A stretch of DNA of 64,000 bases from Pseudomonas schmalbachii (GCF_017589465.1 NZ_JAELYA010000009.1:62001-126000), one strand, 5' to 3'. Shown: positions 9,491 to 18,922, counted from the stretch's first letter. Numbers and translations are program-made. Notes: generated by a model from the sequence alone, not told the origin.

Positions 9491-9505
9491 CGCTTTCTTC
9501 ACATT
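9487..9505 (+). promoter_or_regulatory. Putative ColR box before the methyltransferase gene
   Basis: TTGACGCTTTCTTCACATT, overlapping the colS stop codon (TGA at 9488-9490). It is identical to the inverted copy at 7468-7486 and lies 68 bases before the methyltransferase start, nearly the same distance as the other copy from the PAP2 gene. It should let ColR drive the methyltransferase-inaA-small gene operon. Confidence 0.78.
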
Positions 9506-9572
9506 TGTCTGACATCTGGATGACGAGTGTGAAGGTAGGTTCTGTTCGAAATTTGAACAGGACCTCCCACAA

Positions 9573-10244
9573 ATGCCCAGCAAAGCCGTAGACCTCGATT
9601 TCTCCCGCAAATACGACCGGAGCCACTCCGAACAGTACCTGCACAAGCATCAGGCTGGCTTCTGGCGGAAACTTTCCCACGAGCGCGATGTCCAGATCGC
9701 CCGCAAGGCATTGAAACTCGCTGGCCAGCCGAACCTGGTGCTGGACCTGCCGTGTGGCGCCGGGCGCTTCTGGCCGATGCTGGCCGAGATGGAAAACCGC
9801 GTGATCATCGGGGCGGACAATTCCGCCGACATGCTCGCCGTCGCCTGCGCCCACCAGCCGGCGGAGGTGGTGAAGCGGGTACGTCCCCTGCAGACTTCGG
9901 CATTCGCCATCGATCTGTCGGACAACTCGGTCGACAGCATCTTCTCCATGCGCCTGATGCACCACATCGGCAAGTCGGAAGACCGCATGACCATGCTGCG
10001 CGAGTTCCATCGGGTAACCCGGGATAGCGTGGTGCTTTCCCTGTGGGTCGATGGCAATCTGAAGTCATGGAAACGCAAGCAGTTGGAGGCGAAGCGCGAA
10101 CGGCGCGGCTACCAGAACCGCTTCGTGACCCCGGCTCGCACCATCGAGGCCGAATTCCGCCAGGCGGGGTTCGTCGTGCAGGACCATATCGATTTCTGCC
10201 CGCTGCTGCATATGTGGCGGGTTTACATTCTGCGCAAGGAGTAA
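9573..10244 (+). CDS. Class I SAM-dependent methyltransferase of the ColRS regulon
   Basis: 223 residues with a Rossmann-type methyltransferase core. Motif I is VLDLPCGAGRF (about 56-66), followed by IGADNSADML (motif II region) and FAIDLSDNSVDSIFSMRLMHH (motif IV and after). It has no signal peptide, so it is cytoplasmic. It starts an operon with the InaA-type kinase (3-base gap) and a small exported protein, downstream of a ColR box. By its position next to colRS it is probably an LPS-linked modification enzyme, but the methyl acceptor is not evident from sequence. Confidence 0.9.
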   Translation: MPSKAVDLDFSRKYDRSHSEQYLHKHQAGFWRKLSHERDVQIARKALKLAGQPNLVLDLPCGAGRFWPMLAEMENRVIIGADNSADMLAVACAHQPAEVVKRVRPLQTSAFAIDLSDNSVDSIFSMRLMHHIGKSEDRMTMLREFHRVTRDSVVLSLWVDGNLKSWKRKQLEAKRERRGYQNRFVTPARTIEAEFRQAGFVVQDHIDFCPLLHMWRVYILRKE

Positions 10245-10247
10245 TGG

Positions 10248-10952
10248 ATGTTCGCTGATCTGGCATCTCTGCAGCAAATTTCCGGTGAAAACGCCATCGA
10301 TCGCTGGCTGCAGCTTCCCGGCAAATGGGTGGAGGAACCGAATCGGCGGCGTGGCGGCGAAAGCGGCGTGCAGCGCGTGCTGACCGACGACGGCCGCCTG
10401 CTCTATCGCAAGCAGCAGGTCGGCCACGTCTGCCGGGATTGGCGGCATCCGTTCGGCTACCCCACGGCGATCCGCGAGCGCGACGCGCTGAAGGCGATCC
10501 GCGCGCTGGGGGTCAACGTACCCACGGTGGTCTACGCCGGCTGTCGCAAGGTCGACGGCGAATGGCAGGCCCTGCTGATCACCGAATCGCTGGATGGCTA
10601 TTCCAGCCTGGAAGAGTGCTACGCCCGCGGCGACCAGGATCGCTGGGGCGAGGCGCTGCACCAGCGCATCCTGCAACAGCTTGGTGCCGCCGTGGCCAGG
10701 CTGAATGCCGGCCACTGGCAGCATGGCTGTCTGTATCCCAAACACATGTTCGTGCGCGTGGAAGGCGAGAAGATCGACGTAGCGCTGATCGACCTGGAAA
10801 AGGCCCGCCGCCGGTTCAGCATCCAGCAAGCGGCCCGGCACGACCTGCAGCAGGCGCGGCGCCGTTCGTCGTGGACGGAAGCGCAATGGAGGGCGTTCGT
10901 CTACGGTTATGAAACGGCGTTTGGCAGCGCCATCAAAGGGTTGCGCACATGA
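10248..10952 (+). CDS. inaA: InaA-type lipopolysaccharide kinase family protein
   Basis: 234 residues of the Kdo/WaaP lipopolysaccharide-kinase family (protein-kinase-like fold). Visible features are the nucleotide-lysine region LLYRKQQ, the catalytic-loop-like segment HWQHGCLYPKHMFV (about 157-170) and the metal-binding IDLEKARR (DFG-like Asp). Members phosphorylate heptose residues of the LPS core or are related enzymes. It lies 3 bases after the methyltransferase gene and overlaps the next small gene by 4 bases (ATGA). In P. aeruginosa the gene at this place is called inaA. Confidence 0.88.
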   Translation: MFADLASLQQISGENAIDRWLQLPGKWVEEPNRRRGGESGVQRVLTDDGRLLYRKQQVGHVCRDWRHPFGYPTAIRERDALKAIRALGVNVPTVVYAGCRKVDGEWQALLITESLDGYSSLEECYARGDQDRWGEALHQRILQQLGAAVARLNAGHWQHGCLYPKHMFVRVEGEKIDVALIDLEKARRRFSIQQAARHDLQQARRRSSWTEAQWRAFVYGYETAFGSAIKGLRT

Positions 10953-11179
10953 AACTAGAAATAACGCGAGGTTTACTGCTCGTTGCAGCGCTGGGCGTCG
11001 CGACGCTTGCCGCCGCGGCCTGGCAGGAGCCTTCGCTTTCGGTGATCAAAACCGGCCAGGGAGCGGCCACCCCACACGCCCCGGCCCGGGTTCAGACCGA
11101 TCAAAGGGCGCAGCCGGACAGCAACCTGCTGCTGCTGATGTTCGGCCTGTCGCAGGGCACCGGCGCGCAATGGCGTTGA
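10949..11179 (+). CDS. Small exported or membrane-anchored hypothetical protein
   Basis: 76 residues. An N-terminal hydrophobic segment (about 8-24, LLLVAALGVATLAAAAW) is a signal peptide or anchor, followed by a polar, Pro/Ala-rich stretch and a second hydrophobic patch LLLLMFGLS near the C-terminus. No family recognised. The start codon overlaps the inaA stop (ATGA), so it is translationally coupled to the envelope-modifying operon, and a strong terminator lies 16 bases after its stop. The context suggests an envelope role. Confidence 0.75.
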   Translation: MKLEITRGLLLVAALGVATLAAAAWQEPSLSVIKTGQGAATPHAPARVQTDQRAQPDSNLLLLMFGLSQGTGAQWR

Positions 11180-11195
11180 GTCCGCGTCACTGGAG

Positions 11196-11221
11196 AAAAA
11201 CCCCGCTTCGGCGGGGTTTTT
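11196..11221 (+). terminator. Rho-independent terminator of the methyltransferase-inaA operon
   Basis: A perfect stem (AAAAACCCCGC at 11196-11206, GCGGGGTTTTT at 11211-11221) with a TTCG tetraloop; A- and T-runs make it bidirectional. Confidence 0.93.
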
Positions 11222-11248
11222 CATGGCTGATCGCCGAGCCAGGGCTCG

Positions 11249-11323
11249 CGTAGGTTGGTGCTGAACGCAGTGAAGCCCAACGATGGCGATGTTGGGCTTC
11301 GCGTTGCTCAGCGCCAACCTACG
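11249..11323. repeat. Family A palindromic repeat, copy 2 (75 bp)
   Basis: Two 33-base arms, beginning CGTAGGTTGGTGCTGAACGC and ending GCTCAGCGCCAACCTACG, face each other around the 9-base loop GATGGCGAT. Belongs to the 75-bp class, like the copies at 22731, 25516 and 32429. Confidence 0.93.
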
Positions 11324-11339
11324 GTGGGCATTGCGGCCC

Positions 11340-11384
11340 GTAAGCGGGCCATGCCCGCGATTCGCGCCCATGGGGCGCTCCTGC
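11340..11384. repeat. Family C palindromic repeat
   Basis: GTAAGCGGGCCATGCCCGCG, then GCGCCCATGGGGCGCTCCTGC. Two nested palindromes of the GTAGGAGCGGGCCATGCCC type that also occur at 25429, 25601 and 48356. Together with copy 2 of family A it fills most of the gap between the small exported gene and pncB (11180-11493). Confidence 0.7.
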
Positions 11385-11493
11385 ACCACGGTGTGCGCCA
11401 GTCGCAGGGAGGAATCTCTTTTATTGACCATTCGCCATCGCAACCCACTGCGATCCCATAGACTGAAGCCTTGTTGACCCGGACGAGACGAGC

Positions 11494-12690
11494 ATGGCGG
11501 ACAGCGCATTCTCCCAGCGAATCGTGCAGAACCTGCTGGATACCGACTTCTACAAGCTGAGCATGATGCAGGCGGTGCTGCACAACTACCCCAATGCCGA
11601 GGTGGAGTGGGAGTTCCGCTGCCGCAACCGCGAGGATCTGCGCGCGTACCTGGAGCAGATCCGCGAGCAGGTCGAGGTGCTCGCCGGTCTGGCCTACAGC
11701 CAGGAGGAACTGGATTTCCTCCAGCGGATTCCGTTCTTCACTGCCGACTTCATCCGCTTCCTGCGGCTGTTTCGCTTCAATCCGGACTACGTGCAGACCG
11801 GCATCCACAACGGTGAGCTGTATCTGCGCCTGAAGGGGCCGTGGCTGCATGTGATCCTCTTCGAGGTGCCGCTGCTGGCGACCATCAGCGAGATACGCAA
11901 CCGCCAGCGTTATCCACAGGTGAGCCTGGACGCGGTGCGCGAGAGGCTGCAGGAGAAGTTCGACTGGCTGCGCCGTGAGGCCAGCGCGGGGGAACTGGAC
12001 GGCTTCAAGATGGCCGATTTCGGCACCCGCCGGCGCTTCTCCTATCCGGTGCAGGAAACCGTGGTGGCCGGGCTGAAGAACGACTTCCCCGGCCAGTTCG
12101 TCGGCACCAGCAATGTCCACCTGGCGCGCACGCTGCAGGTCAAGCCGCTGGGCACCATGGCCCACGAATGGCTGATGGCGCACCAGCAGCTCGGCCCGCG
12201 GCTGATCGACAGCCAGATTGCCGCGCTGGACTGCTGGGTACGCGAGTATCGCGGCCAACTCGGCATCGCCCTGACCGACTGCATCACCATGGATGCCTTC
12301 CTCACCGACTTCGACCTGTACTTCGCCAAGCTCTTCGACGGCCTGCGCCACGATTCCGGCGACCCGCTGGTCTGGGCGGAGAAGGCCATCGCCCACTACG
12401 AGCGGCTGGGCATCGACCCGCTGACCAAGACCCTGGTGTTCTCCGACGGCCTCGACCTGCCCAGGGCCCTGGCCATCTACCGCGCCACCCGCGGGCGGAT
12501 CGACGTCAGCTTCGGCATCGGCACCCATTTCACCTGCGATATCCCCGGCGTCGAGCCGATGAACATCGTGCTGAAGATGACCGCCTGCAATGGCCATCCG
12601 GTGGCGAAGATCTCCGACGCGCCGGGCAAGACCCAGTGCAACGACGAGAACTTCCTGCGCTACCTCAAGCACGTGTTCAAGGTGACCTGA
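11494..12690 (+). CDS. pncB: Nicotinate phosphoribosyltransferase
   Basis: 398 residues, the normal length of PncB. It begins with the family signature [16 protein letters not shown] (about 16-31) and contains the conserved [21 protein letters not shown] and [13 protein letters not shown] segments. It makes nicotinate mononucleotide from nicotinate and PRPP with ATP hydrolysis, the salvage entry to NAD. The ATG at 11494 is preceded by a weak GACGAGACGAGC region. P. aeruginosa carries two pncB genes; this one corresponds by neighbourhood to the copy beside the colRS block. Confidence 0.96.
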   Translation: MADSAFSQRIVQNLLDTDFYKLSMMQAVLHNYPNAEVEWEFRCRNREDLRAYLEQIREQVEVLAGLAYSQEELDFLQRIPFFTADFIRFLRLFRFNPDYVQTGIHNGELYLRLKGPWLHVILFEVPLLATISEIRNRQRYPQVSLDAVRERLQEKFDWLRREASAGELDGFKMADFGTRRRFSYPVQETVVAGLKNDFPGQFVGTSNVHLARTLQVKPLGTMAHEWLMAHQQLGPRLIDSQIAALDCWVREYRGQLGIALTDCITMDAFLTDFDLYFAKLFDGLRHDSGDPLVWAEKAIAHYERLGIDPLTKTLVFSDGLDLPRALAIYRATRGRIDVSFGIGTHFTCDIPGVEPMNIVLKMTACNGHPVAKISDAPGKTQCNDENFLRYLKHVFKVT

Positions 12691-12796
12691 AGGCGATTTC
12701 TGCAGCGCCCGGTTTGCGCCGCGGCGGTGGAGGGATCAATCTTGATGGATCGGCGGCGCGTCCGTCATCGCGCTTTCTGACTCAAGGATGTATGGA

Positions 12797-14263
12797 ATGA
12801 ACGAACTCATCATTGGCGCGGGTCCGGATGGCCAGCCGGTCTGCCAGGCCTGGAAACTGGCCAACCGCCACGGGCTGATCGCCGGCGCCACCGGTACCGG
12901 CAAGACCGTGACGCTGCAGCATCTGGCCGAATCTTTCAGCGATGCCGGCGTCGCGGTGTTCGCCGCCGACATCAAGGGCGACCTATGCGGCATCGCCGCC
13001 CAGGGCAATCCGCAGGGCAAGGTAGCCGAGCGGATCGCCGGCATGCCCTGGCTGAACCACCAGCCGAAGGCCTATCCGGTCAGCCTGTGGGACGTCGCCG
13101 GCAAGACCGGCCACCCGCTGCGCACCACGCTCTCCGAGATGGGGCCGCTGCTGCTGGCCAACCTGCTGGAGCTGACCGACAGCCAGCAGGCCGCGCTGTT
13201 CGCCGCCTTCCAGGTGGCTGACCGCGAAGGCCTGCTGCTGCTCGATCTGAAGGACCTGAAGGCGCTGCTCAACCACCTCAAGGAAAACCCCCAGGTACTC
13301 GGCCAGGATTCCGCGCTGTTCACCAACGCTTCCTCGCAGGCCCTGCTGCGACGCCTGGCGCTGCTCGAACAGCAGGGCGCCGAGGCGTTCTTCGGCGAGC
13401 CGGCGCTGCAGCTGGAGGACATCCTGCGCCCCGATCCGGACGGTCGCGGGCGCATCCACCTGCTGGATGCCAGCAAGCTGGTGCACGAGGCGCCGAAGGT
13501 CTACGCGACCTTCCTGCTCTGGCTGCTGGCCGAGCTGTTCGAGCAGTTGCCCGAGCGCGGCGACGCCGACAAACCGGTGCTGGCGCTGTTCTTCGACGAG
13601 GCGCACCTGCTGTTCAACGGCACGCCGAAGGCCCTGCAGGATCGCCTGGAGCAGGTGGTGCGGCTGATCCGCTCGAAAGGTGTCGGCGTGTACTTCGTCA
13701 CCCAGTCGCCCGGCGACCTGCCGGACGACGTGCTGGCCCAGCTCGGCCTGCGCATCCAGCACGGCCTGCGCGCCTTCACCGCCAAGGAGCAGAAATCCCT
13801 GCGTGCGGTGGCCGACGGTTTCCGCCCGAACCCCGCGTTCGACACCCTCAAGGTGCTCACCGAACTGGGCATCGGCGAGGCGCTGGTCGGCACGCTGGAA
13901 GAGAAGGGTACGCCGGCGATGGTCCAGCGCGTGCTGATCGCACCGCCGCAGTCGCGTATCGGCCCGCTGGGCGATGCCGAACGCGCCGAACTGGTCCGCC
14001 GCTCGCCGATGGCCGGCCGCTACGACCAGCCGATCGACCGCGAATCGGCCTACGAACTGCTCAACGGCCGCACCGACCAGAAAATGGCACCCAACGGCGG
14101 CAAGGCGGCGAAAGAGACGGACTTTGGCGGCATCGCCGGCGATCTGCTCGGAACGCTGGCCAGCCAGACCGCCAAGACCATGGTCCGCCAGGCCGCCAAC
14201 CAGATTGGCCGGCAACTGGTGCGCGGGTTGATGGGGGCGCTATTGGGCGGCAAGCGCCGGTAA
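12797..14263 (+). CDS. HerA-like DUF853 ATPase (YjgR family)
   Basis: 488 residues. The Walker A motif AGATGTGKT is at about 29-37, and Walker B with the acidic pair is LALFFDEAHLLF in the middle; the arginine-containing QHGLRAFTAKEQK segment follows. This is the DUF853/YjgR family of HerA/FtsK-type ATPases. Its role is not established; it is soluble and probably hexameric. The ATG at 12797 is chosen over the one 9 bases upstream because AAGGATG lies at the right distance from it. The last about 60 residues are low-complexity and Lys/Gly-rich (AKETDFGGIAGDLLG, then QTAKTMVRQAANQIGRQLVR), a feature of this family. Confidence 0.9.
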   Translation: MNELIIGAGPDGQPVCQAWKLANRHGLIAGATGTGKTVTLQHLAESFSDAGVAVFAADIKGDLCGIAAQGNPQGKVAERIAGMPWLNHQPKAYPVSLWDVAGKTGHPLRTTLSEMGPLLLANLLELTDSQQAALFAAFQVADREGLLLLDLKDLKALLNHLKENPQVLGQDSALFTNASSQALLRRLALLEQQGAEAFFGEPALQLEDILRPDPDGRGRIHLLDASKLVHEAPKVYATFLLWLLAELFEQLPERGDADKPVLALFFDEAHLLFNGTPKALQDRLEQVVRLIRSKGVGVYFVTQSPGDLPDDVLAQLGLRIQHGLRAFTAKEQKSLRAVADGFRPNPAFDTLKVLTELGIGEALVGTLEEKGTPAMVQRVLIAPPQSRIGPLGDAERAELVRRSPMAGRYDQPIDRESAYELLNGRTDQKMAPNGGKAAKETDFGGIAGDLLGTLASQTAKTMVRQAANQIGRQLVRGLMGALLGGKRR

Positions 14264-14290
14264 CGGCAGCGCCGCAGGTTGGGTTGACGA

Positions 14291-14373
14291 GTAGGATGGG
14301 TTGAGCCTGCGATACCCATCGATGGGCTTTCACCCTTGGCTCATGGGTATCGCTTCGCTCAACCCATCCTACG
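14291..14373. repeat. Family B palindromic repeat (83 bp)
   Basis: Begins GTAGGATGGGTTGAGCCTGC and ends CGCTTCGCTCAACCCATCCTAC. Internal GATACCCATC and ATGGGTATCG face each other. It is built like family A but with GGATGGGTTGAG in place of GGTTGGCGCTGA. A related hybrid is at 31122-31216 and a half unit at 48125-48154. Confidence 0.82.
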
Positions 14374-14420
14374 ACTTGAGCGAAGCCCAACATCGGTCGT
14401 GCGTTGGCACCGTTGGCTCA

Positions 14421-14505
14421 CGTAGGTTGGCGCTGAACGCAGTGAAGCCCAACATCGGGTGGGAGTTGGCACCGTTGGGCTTCGCAGGCTCAGCGCCAAC
14501 CTACG
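14421..14505. repeat. Family A palindromic repeat, copy 3 (85 bp)
   Basis: CGTAGGTTGGCGCTGAACGC to GCTCAGCGCCAACCTACG, with a 19-base centre (ATCGGGTGGGAGTTGGCACC). Its right arm and the following 30 bases are duplicated beside the second chemoreceptor gene (16846 onwards). Confidence 0.92.
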
Positions 14506-15552
14506 AAGCCGCGTAGGGCGGGTGAAACCCGCCATTTCTCAGATGCGGAAACTATCCACCAACTGCCGCAAACGGCCGGACTGGTTTTCCAGGTCGGCGC
14601 AGGCGCGCAGGGTGGCCTGGAGGTTTTCCACACCTTCCTGGTTCAGCGTGTTGATCTCGTTGATATCGATGTTCAGCGACTCCACCACCGCGGTCTGTTC
14701 CTCGGTGGCTGTGGCGACCGACTGGTTCATTGCGTCGATCTCGCCGATCCGCCCGGTGACCACGCCCAGGCGCTGGCCGGCACGGTTGGCAATCTCCACG
14801 CTTTCCAGGCTGTAGCGTTGGCTCTCGGTCATGGTCGCCACCGCCTCGCGGGCGCCGACCTGCAGTTCCTCGATCATCTGCTGGATCTGCTGCGCGGAAT
14901 CCTGGGCGCGGTGGGCGAGGCTGCGCACCTCGTCGGCGACCACGGCGAAACCGCGGCCCGCCTCGCCGGCGCGGGCGGCCTCGATGGCGGCGTTGAGGGC
15001 GAGCAGGTTGGTCTGCTCGGAGATGCCCTTGATCACTTCGAGGATCTGGCCGATGTTCACCGTGCGGCTGTTCAGCGCCTCGATATGGGTGCAGGACGCG
15101 CTGATCTTGTCGGACAGCTGGGTCATCGCGGCGATGGTCTGCTCGACCACCTGGCGGCCATCGCCGGCTTGCTGGCTGGCATCGGAGGCGTGGTGCGAGG
15201 CGTCGGCGGCGTTGCGGGCGATCTCCTGGGCGGCGGCGCCGAGTTCGTTGATCGCCGCGGCGACGCTGTTGGTGCGGTTGGCCTGTTCGTCGGAATTACT
15301 CATCGACGAGTTGGAGGCGTTCACCACCAGTTGCGAGACGTCATGCAACTGGCGCGCGGTGGTGGCGACCTCGCGGATCGACTGGTGGATACGCTCGACG
15401 AAGCGGTTGAAGGCATTGGCCAGGGCGCCGAACTCGTCCTGGCTGTGCACGGCCAGACGGCGGGTGAGATCGCCCTCGCCCTGGGCGATGTCCTGCATGG
15501 CGCGACCCATGGCGGTCAGCGGCTGCATCAGCACGCGCATCAGCATGCCCAG
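14474..15552. repeat. Segmental duplication, copy 1 (3' half of first chemoreceptor gene)
   Basis: About 1.08 kb, from the right arm of the family A repeat through the stop codon to the second membrane segment of the receptor. It is nearly identical to 16846-17920. Identity falls off around codons for [10 protein letters not shown]. The flanking hairpin GGCGGGT/ACCCGCC (14517-14533) is included. This is a recent tandem duplication or gene conversion. Confidence 0.88.
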
Positions 15553-16428
15553 CAGGATCAGGATGGCGGCGATGGCCACCAGCGCGGCGACGATGGCCGA
15601 GGCGCGGAACTGGTTGAGCATGGCGTAGGCCTTGTCCTTGTCGATGGACAGGCCGATGTACCAGTTCACCGAAGGCAGGCCCTTGATCGGGGTGAAGCTG
15701 AAGATGCGCGTCGAGCCATCCAGCTCGGTTTCGCTGATCTCGCCGGCGATCTTCGGCGTGTTCGATGGATAGGCCTCGGACAGGTTCTTCATCACCAGTC
15801 GCTTGTCCGGATGGACCAGGATCTTGCCGTCGCCGCTGACCAGGAAGGCGTAGCCCATGCCGCCGAAGTCCAGGGAGTTGATGGTCTGCACCAGGGCCTC
15901 CAGGCTGAGGTCGCCGCCGGCCACGCCGAGCGGGCGGTCCGCCGCGCGCACCGGGGTGGCGAGGGTGATGATCAACTGCTGGGTCGCCGCGTCGACGTAG
16001 GGTTCGGTCAGGGTGGTGCCGCCGGCAGCCAGGGCGTCCTTGTACCAGGGGCGGGTGCGTGGGTCGTAACCGTCCGGCATCGGGCTCTGCGGACGCATGG
16101 TGAAGGCGCCGTCTTCCTGGCCCAGGTAGCTGAAGTTGAAGGTGGAGGCGAGGGCTTTCTGCTCCAGCAGGGCGCTCAGGCCCTCCGGCGAGCCGTCGCG
16201 GGCGATGGTCTGTGCGGTCTGCTCGATCAGCAGCAGCCGGCCGCCGAGCCAGTTCTGGATATTGTTCGCCGTCACTCCGCCCATCTCGTGCAGGTAGCCT
16301 TCGAGGTCGGCGCGGATGGCGTTGCGTTGCAGGTAGTCGTTGTACAGGGTGAACAGGGAGAACGCGGCGAAAACGACAAGGGAAGCGGCAAGGAGAATCT
16401 TGTGACTGAACTGGAGTCTTTTCATCAT
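14539..16428 (-). CDS. pctA: Methyl-accepting chemotaxis protein, PctA-like amino-acid receptor
   Basis: 629 residues, the same length as P. aeruginosa PctA. TM1 is at about 10-30, a periplasmic double Cache domain follows (about 31-275), then TM2, HAMP, and the signalling domain with the hairpin tip [39 protein letters not shown] broken here as [18 protein letters not shown] and [11 protein letters not shown]. The amino-acid-binding residues of the dCache family are in place: Tyr121, Arg126, Trp128, Tyr129, Tyr144, Asp146 and Asp173. It should direct swimming towards L-amino acids. No CheR-tethering pentapeptide is seen; it ends SFRI. It is followed by a paralogue on the same strand. Confidence 0.93.
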   Translation of the reverse strand: MMKRLQFSHKILLAASLVVFAAFSLFTLYNDYLQRNAIRADLEGYLHEMGGVTANNIQNWLGGRLLLIEQTAQTIARDGSPEGLSALLEQKALASTFNFSYLGQEDGAFTMRPQSPMPDGYDPRTRPWYKDALAAGGTTLTEPYVDAATQQLIITLATPVRAADRPLGVAGGDLSLEALVQTINSLDFGGMGYAFLVSGDGKILVHPDKRLVMKNLSEAYPSNTPKIAGEISETELDGSTRIFSFTPIKGLPSVNWYIGLSIDKDKAYAMLNQFRASAIVAALVAIAAILILLGMLMRVLMQPLTAMGRAMQDIAQGEGDLTRRLAVHSQDEFGALANAFNRFVERIHQSIREVATTARQLHDVSQLVVNASNSSMSNSDEQANRTNSVAAAINELGAAAQEIARNAADASHHASDASQQAGDGRQVVEQTIAAMTQLSDKISASCTHIEALNSRTVNIGQILEVIKGISEQTNLLALNAAIEAARAGEAGRGFAVVADEVRSLAHRAQDSAQQIQQMIEELQVGAREAVATMTESQRYSLESVEIANRAGQRLGVVTGRIGEIDAMNQSVATATEEQTAVVESLNIDINEINTLNQEGVENLQATLRACADLENQSGRLRQLVDSFRI

Positions 16429-16731
16429 GCTGCGCGAAGTCCTTAAGGAGTGGGAAGCCTGAGACTGGCAAGGTTCCGGGCGACAGGTCCGTATCGCCCG
16501 GATTCATCCGCTGGCGCGGTAGCGCTGCGGAAACGTCCGGCGCGGAGGTAGCCGCGCAGGCCGTGCTGGCACGCCCATGTGCCAGGGAGTCGTCGAGCTG
16601 AGGCTCCGAAGGGATGCCGGACGCAGATGACGCGAGTTGCTCCGGACTGGATATCGGCAGCGGCGAGGGGAAGCTTGAGGCGGGGAGACGAATGGCGCTG
16701 GCCGGGGGATGACCGTCGGGTCGCGGGCAAA
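16429..16731. other. Intergenic region upstream of the PctA-like gene
   Basis: About 300 bases between the first chemoreceptor start and the next repeat. No open frame with gene-like composition, no RNA gene, no terminator recognised. AAGGA (minus strand) just before the ATG gives a ribosome binding site. It must hold the promoter of the PctA-like gene, but no clear -10/-35 pair stood out. Confidence 0.5.
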
Positions 16732-16816
16732 CGTAGGTTGGTGCTGAGCTTGCGAAGCCCAACGGTGCCAACTCCCACCCGATGTTGGGCTTCACTGCGT
16801 TCAGCACCAACCTACG
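16732..16816. repeat. Family A palindromic repeat, copy 4 (85 bp)
   Basis: CGTAGGTTGGTGCTGAGCTT to GTTCAGCACCAACCTACG. It carries the same central block as copy 3 (ACTCCCACCCGATG) but in reverse orientation. Confidence 0.92.
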
Positions 16817-16871
16817 TGAGCCCAACGGTGCCATGCTCGGCCGATGTTGGGCTTCGCAGGCTCAGCGCCAA
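16817..16871. repeat. Partial family A repeat
   Basis: GAGCCCAACGGTGCC, then GATGTTGGGCTTCGCAGGCT and CAGCGCCAAC. It lacks the left terminal arm and the last CTACG, so it is a truncated unit joined directly to copy 4. Its right part belongs to the duplicated block shared with 14474 onwards. Confidence 0.75.
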
Positions 16872-17920
16872 CGAAGCCGCGTAGGGCGGGTGAAACCCGC
16901 CGTTTCTCAGATGCGGAAACTATCCACCAACTGCCGCAAACGGCCGGACTGGTTTTCCAGGTCGGCGCAGGCGCGCAGGGTGGCCTGGAGGTTTTCCACA
17001 CCCTCCTGGTTCAGCGTGTTGATCTCGTTGATATCGATGTTCAGCGACTCGACCACCGCGGTCTGTTCCTCGGTGGCGGTGGCGACCGACTGGTTCATTG
17101 CGTCGATCTCGCCGATCCGCCCGGTGACCACGCCCAGGCGCTGGCCGGCGCGGTTGGCGATTTCCACGCTTTCCAGGCTGTAGCGCTGGCTCTCGGTCAT
17201 GGTCGCCACCGCCTCGCGGGCACCGACCTGCAGTTCCTCGATCATCTGCTGGATCTGCTGCGCGGAATCCTGGGCGCGGTGGGCGAGGCTGCGTACCTCG
17301 TCGGCGACCACGGCGAAGCCACGGCCCGCCTCGCCGGCGCGGGCGGCCTCGATGGCGGCGTTGAGGGCGAGCAGGTTGGTCTGCTCGGAGATGCCCTTGA
17401 TCACTTCGAGGATCTGCCCGATGTTCACCGTGCGGCCGTTCAGCGCCTCGATATGGGTGCAGGAGGCGCTGATCTTGTCGGACAGCTGGGTCATCGCGGC
17501 GATGGTCTGCTCGACCACCTGGCGGCCGTCGCCGGCCTGCTGGCTGGCGTCGGACGCGTGGTGCGAGGCATCGGCGGCGTTGCGGGCGATCTCCTGGGCA
17601 GCGGCGCCGAGTTCGTTGATCGCCGCGGCGACGCTGTTGGTGCGGTTGGCCTGCTCGTCGGAATTGCTCATCGACGAGTTGGAGGCGTTCACCACCAGTT
17701 GCGAGACATCATGCAGCTGGCGTGCGGTGGTGGCGACCTCGCGGATCGGCTGGTGGATGCGCTCGACGAAACGGTTGAAGGCATTGGCCAGCGCGCCGAA
17801 CTCGTCCTGGCTGTGCACGGCCAGGCGGCGGGTCAGGTCGCCCTCGCCCTGGGCGATGTCCTGCATGGCGCGGCCCATGGCGGTCAGTGGTTGCATCAGC
17901 ACACGCATCAGCATGCCCAG
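16846..17920. repeat. Segmental duplication, copy 2 (3' half of second chemoreceptor gene)
   Basis: Partner of 14474-15552. The encoded signalling halves (about 350 residues) differ at only two positions that I see (Ser/Pro after VERIHQ, Ser/Gly after IEALN). The block also contains the hairpin GGCGGGT (16885-16891) with ACCCGCC (16895-16901) just after the stop codon. Confidence 0.88.
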
Positions 17921-18802
17921 CAGCAGGACGATGGCGACGATGGCGACCAGCGTGGCGATGGCCGCCGAAGCGCGGAATTCGCCGAGCGAGGCATAGGCGG
18001 CGTCCTTGTCCAGCGCCAGGGCGACGTACCAGGTGACGCCGGGCAGGCCCTTCACCGGGCTCAGGGAAACCAGCTCGGTCTTGCCGTTCGCCTCGATCTC
18101 CTGCAGGCCGGCAACCATCTTCGGCGCGCCCTGTGGATAAATCTCGTCGAGGCTCTTGAATACGAGATCGGCATTCGGGTGCAGGAGGATCTTGCCGGCA
18201 TCGCTGACCAGGAAGGCATAGCCGTTGCCGTTGAACTTCAGCGAATTGATGATCGCGGTGATGGTCTGCAGGCGCATGTCGCCAGCGGCGACGCCCAGCA
18301 GTTCGCCGTTGCGTAGCACCGGGACGGCCATGGCGAGGATCTGCTCCCTGGTGCCGGCGTCGATGAACGGCTCGGTCACCACCAGGCGCCCGGCGGCCAC
18401 CGCGTCCTTGTACCAGCCGCGGGTGCGTGGATCGTAGCCGTCCGGCATCGGGTCGTCGGGACGCATGGTGAAGGTGCCGGTGGCCGCTTCGCCGAGATAG
18501 ACCGAGGCGAAGTTCTGCTGCAGGACCTTCTGTTCCAGTACCTGCTGGATGGCGATGGGCGAAGCATCGCTGGCGGCCAGTTGCGCCGCTTCGCTTTCCA
18601 CCAGATGGATGCGGCCTTCCAGCCAGATCTGGATATTGCTGGCGGTCAGGGTGCCGAGTTCGGCGAGATAGGACTGGGTATCCTCGTGGATCGCCTGGCG
18701 TTGCCGGTAGTCGTTGAACAGGACGAAACAGGCGAAGGCGAAGATCACGACGAGGGAGGCGGCCAGGAGGATCTTCCTGGCGAAGGACAGCGAGCGAAAC
18801 AT
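16907..18802 (-). CDS. Methyl-accepting chemotaxis protein, Pct family (PctB/PctC-like)
   Basis: 631 residues. TM1 at about 10-30, periplasmic double Cache domain to about 280, TM2, HAMP, and a signalling domain almost identical to that of the neighbouring PctA-like receptor. The ligand pocket has Tyr123, Arg128, Trp130, Tyr131, Asp148 and Asp175, but Phe146 replaces the Tyr found in PctA. This, and a quite different periplasmic sequence, suggest a different ligand range, as with PctB (glutamine) or PctC (GABA) in P. aeruginosa; length is close to PctC. Which of the two it equals cannot be settled by eye. It lies upstream of the first receptor gene with its own promoter region. Confidence 0.92.
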   Translation of the reverse strand: MFRSLSFARKILLAASLVVIFAFACFVLFNDYRQRQAIHEDTQSYLAELGTLTASNIQIWLEGRIHLVESEAAQLAASDASPIAIQQVLEQKVLQQNFASVYLGEAATGTFTMRPDDPMPDGYDPRTRGWYKDAVAAGRLVVTEPFIDAGTREQILAMAVPVLRNGELLGVAAGDMRLQTITAIINSLKFNGNGYAFLVSDAGKILLHPNADLVFKSLDEIYPQGAPKMVAGLQEIEANGKTELVSLSPVKGLPGVTWYVALALDKDAAYASLGEFRASAAIATLVAIVAIVLLLGMLMRVLMQPLTAMGRAMQDIAQGEGDLTRRLAVHSQDEFGALANAFNRFVERIHQPIREVATTARQLHDVSQLVVNASNSSMSNSDEQANRTNSVAAAINELGAAAQEIARNAADASHHASDASQQAGDGRQVVEQTIAAMTQLSDKISASCTHIEALNGRTVNIGQILEVIKGISEQTNLLALNAAIEAARAGEAGRGFAVVADEVRSLAHRAQDSAQQIQQMIEELQVGAREAVATMTESQRYSLESVEIANRAGQRLGVVTGRIGEIDAMNQSVATATEEQTAVVESLNIDINEINTLNQEGVENLQATLRACADLENQSGRLRQLVDSFRI

Positions 18803-18879
18803 GGGTAAAGCACCTGCGGATGGAGCGGGAACTCCAGCTATCGGCAGGGCAGGATGTTACTTGAACGGTTGCGCAATAA

Positions 18880-18905
18880 AAAACGCCTGCCGAGGCAGGC
18901 GTTTT
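18880..18905 (-). terminator. Rho-independent terminator of pitA
   Basis: A 12-bp perfect stem (AAAACGCCTGCC at 18880-18891, GGCAGGCGTTTT at 18894-18905), 18 bases beyond the pitA stop, with a U-rich tract (TTTTTTATTG) on the minus strand. It also separates pitA from the chemoreceptor promoter. Confidence 0.92.
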
Positions 18906-18922
18906 CATATCGCGGCGCTCTG

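Noticed and set aside
14264..14538. Insertion sequence or mobile gene between the HerA-like gene and the chemoreceptor
   Set aside because: The stretch contains only palindromic repeats of families A, B and F; no transposase frame or terminal direct repeats.
16565..16590. Sigma54 promoter (TGGCACGCCCATGTGCC)
   Set aside because: The GG and GC elements are 11 bases apart instead of 10, and the site is a small palindrome within an unrelated region.
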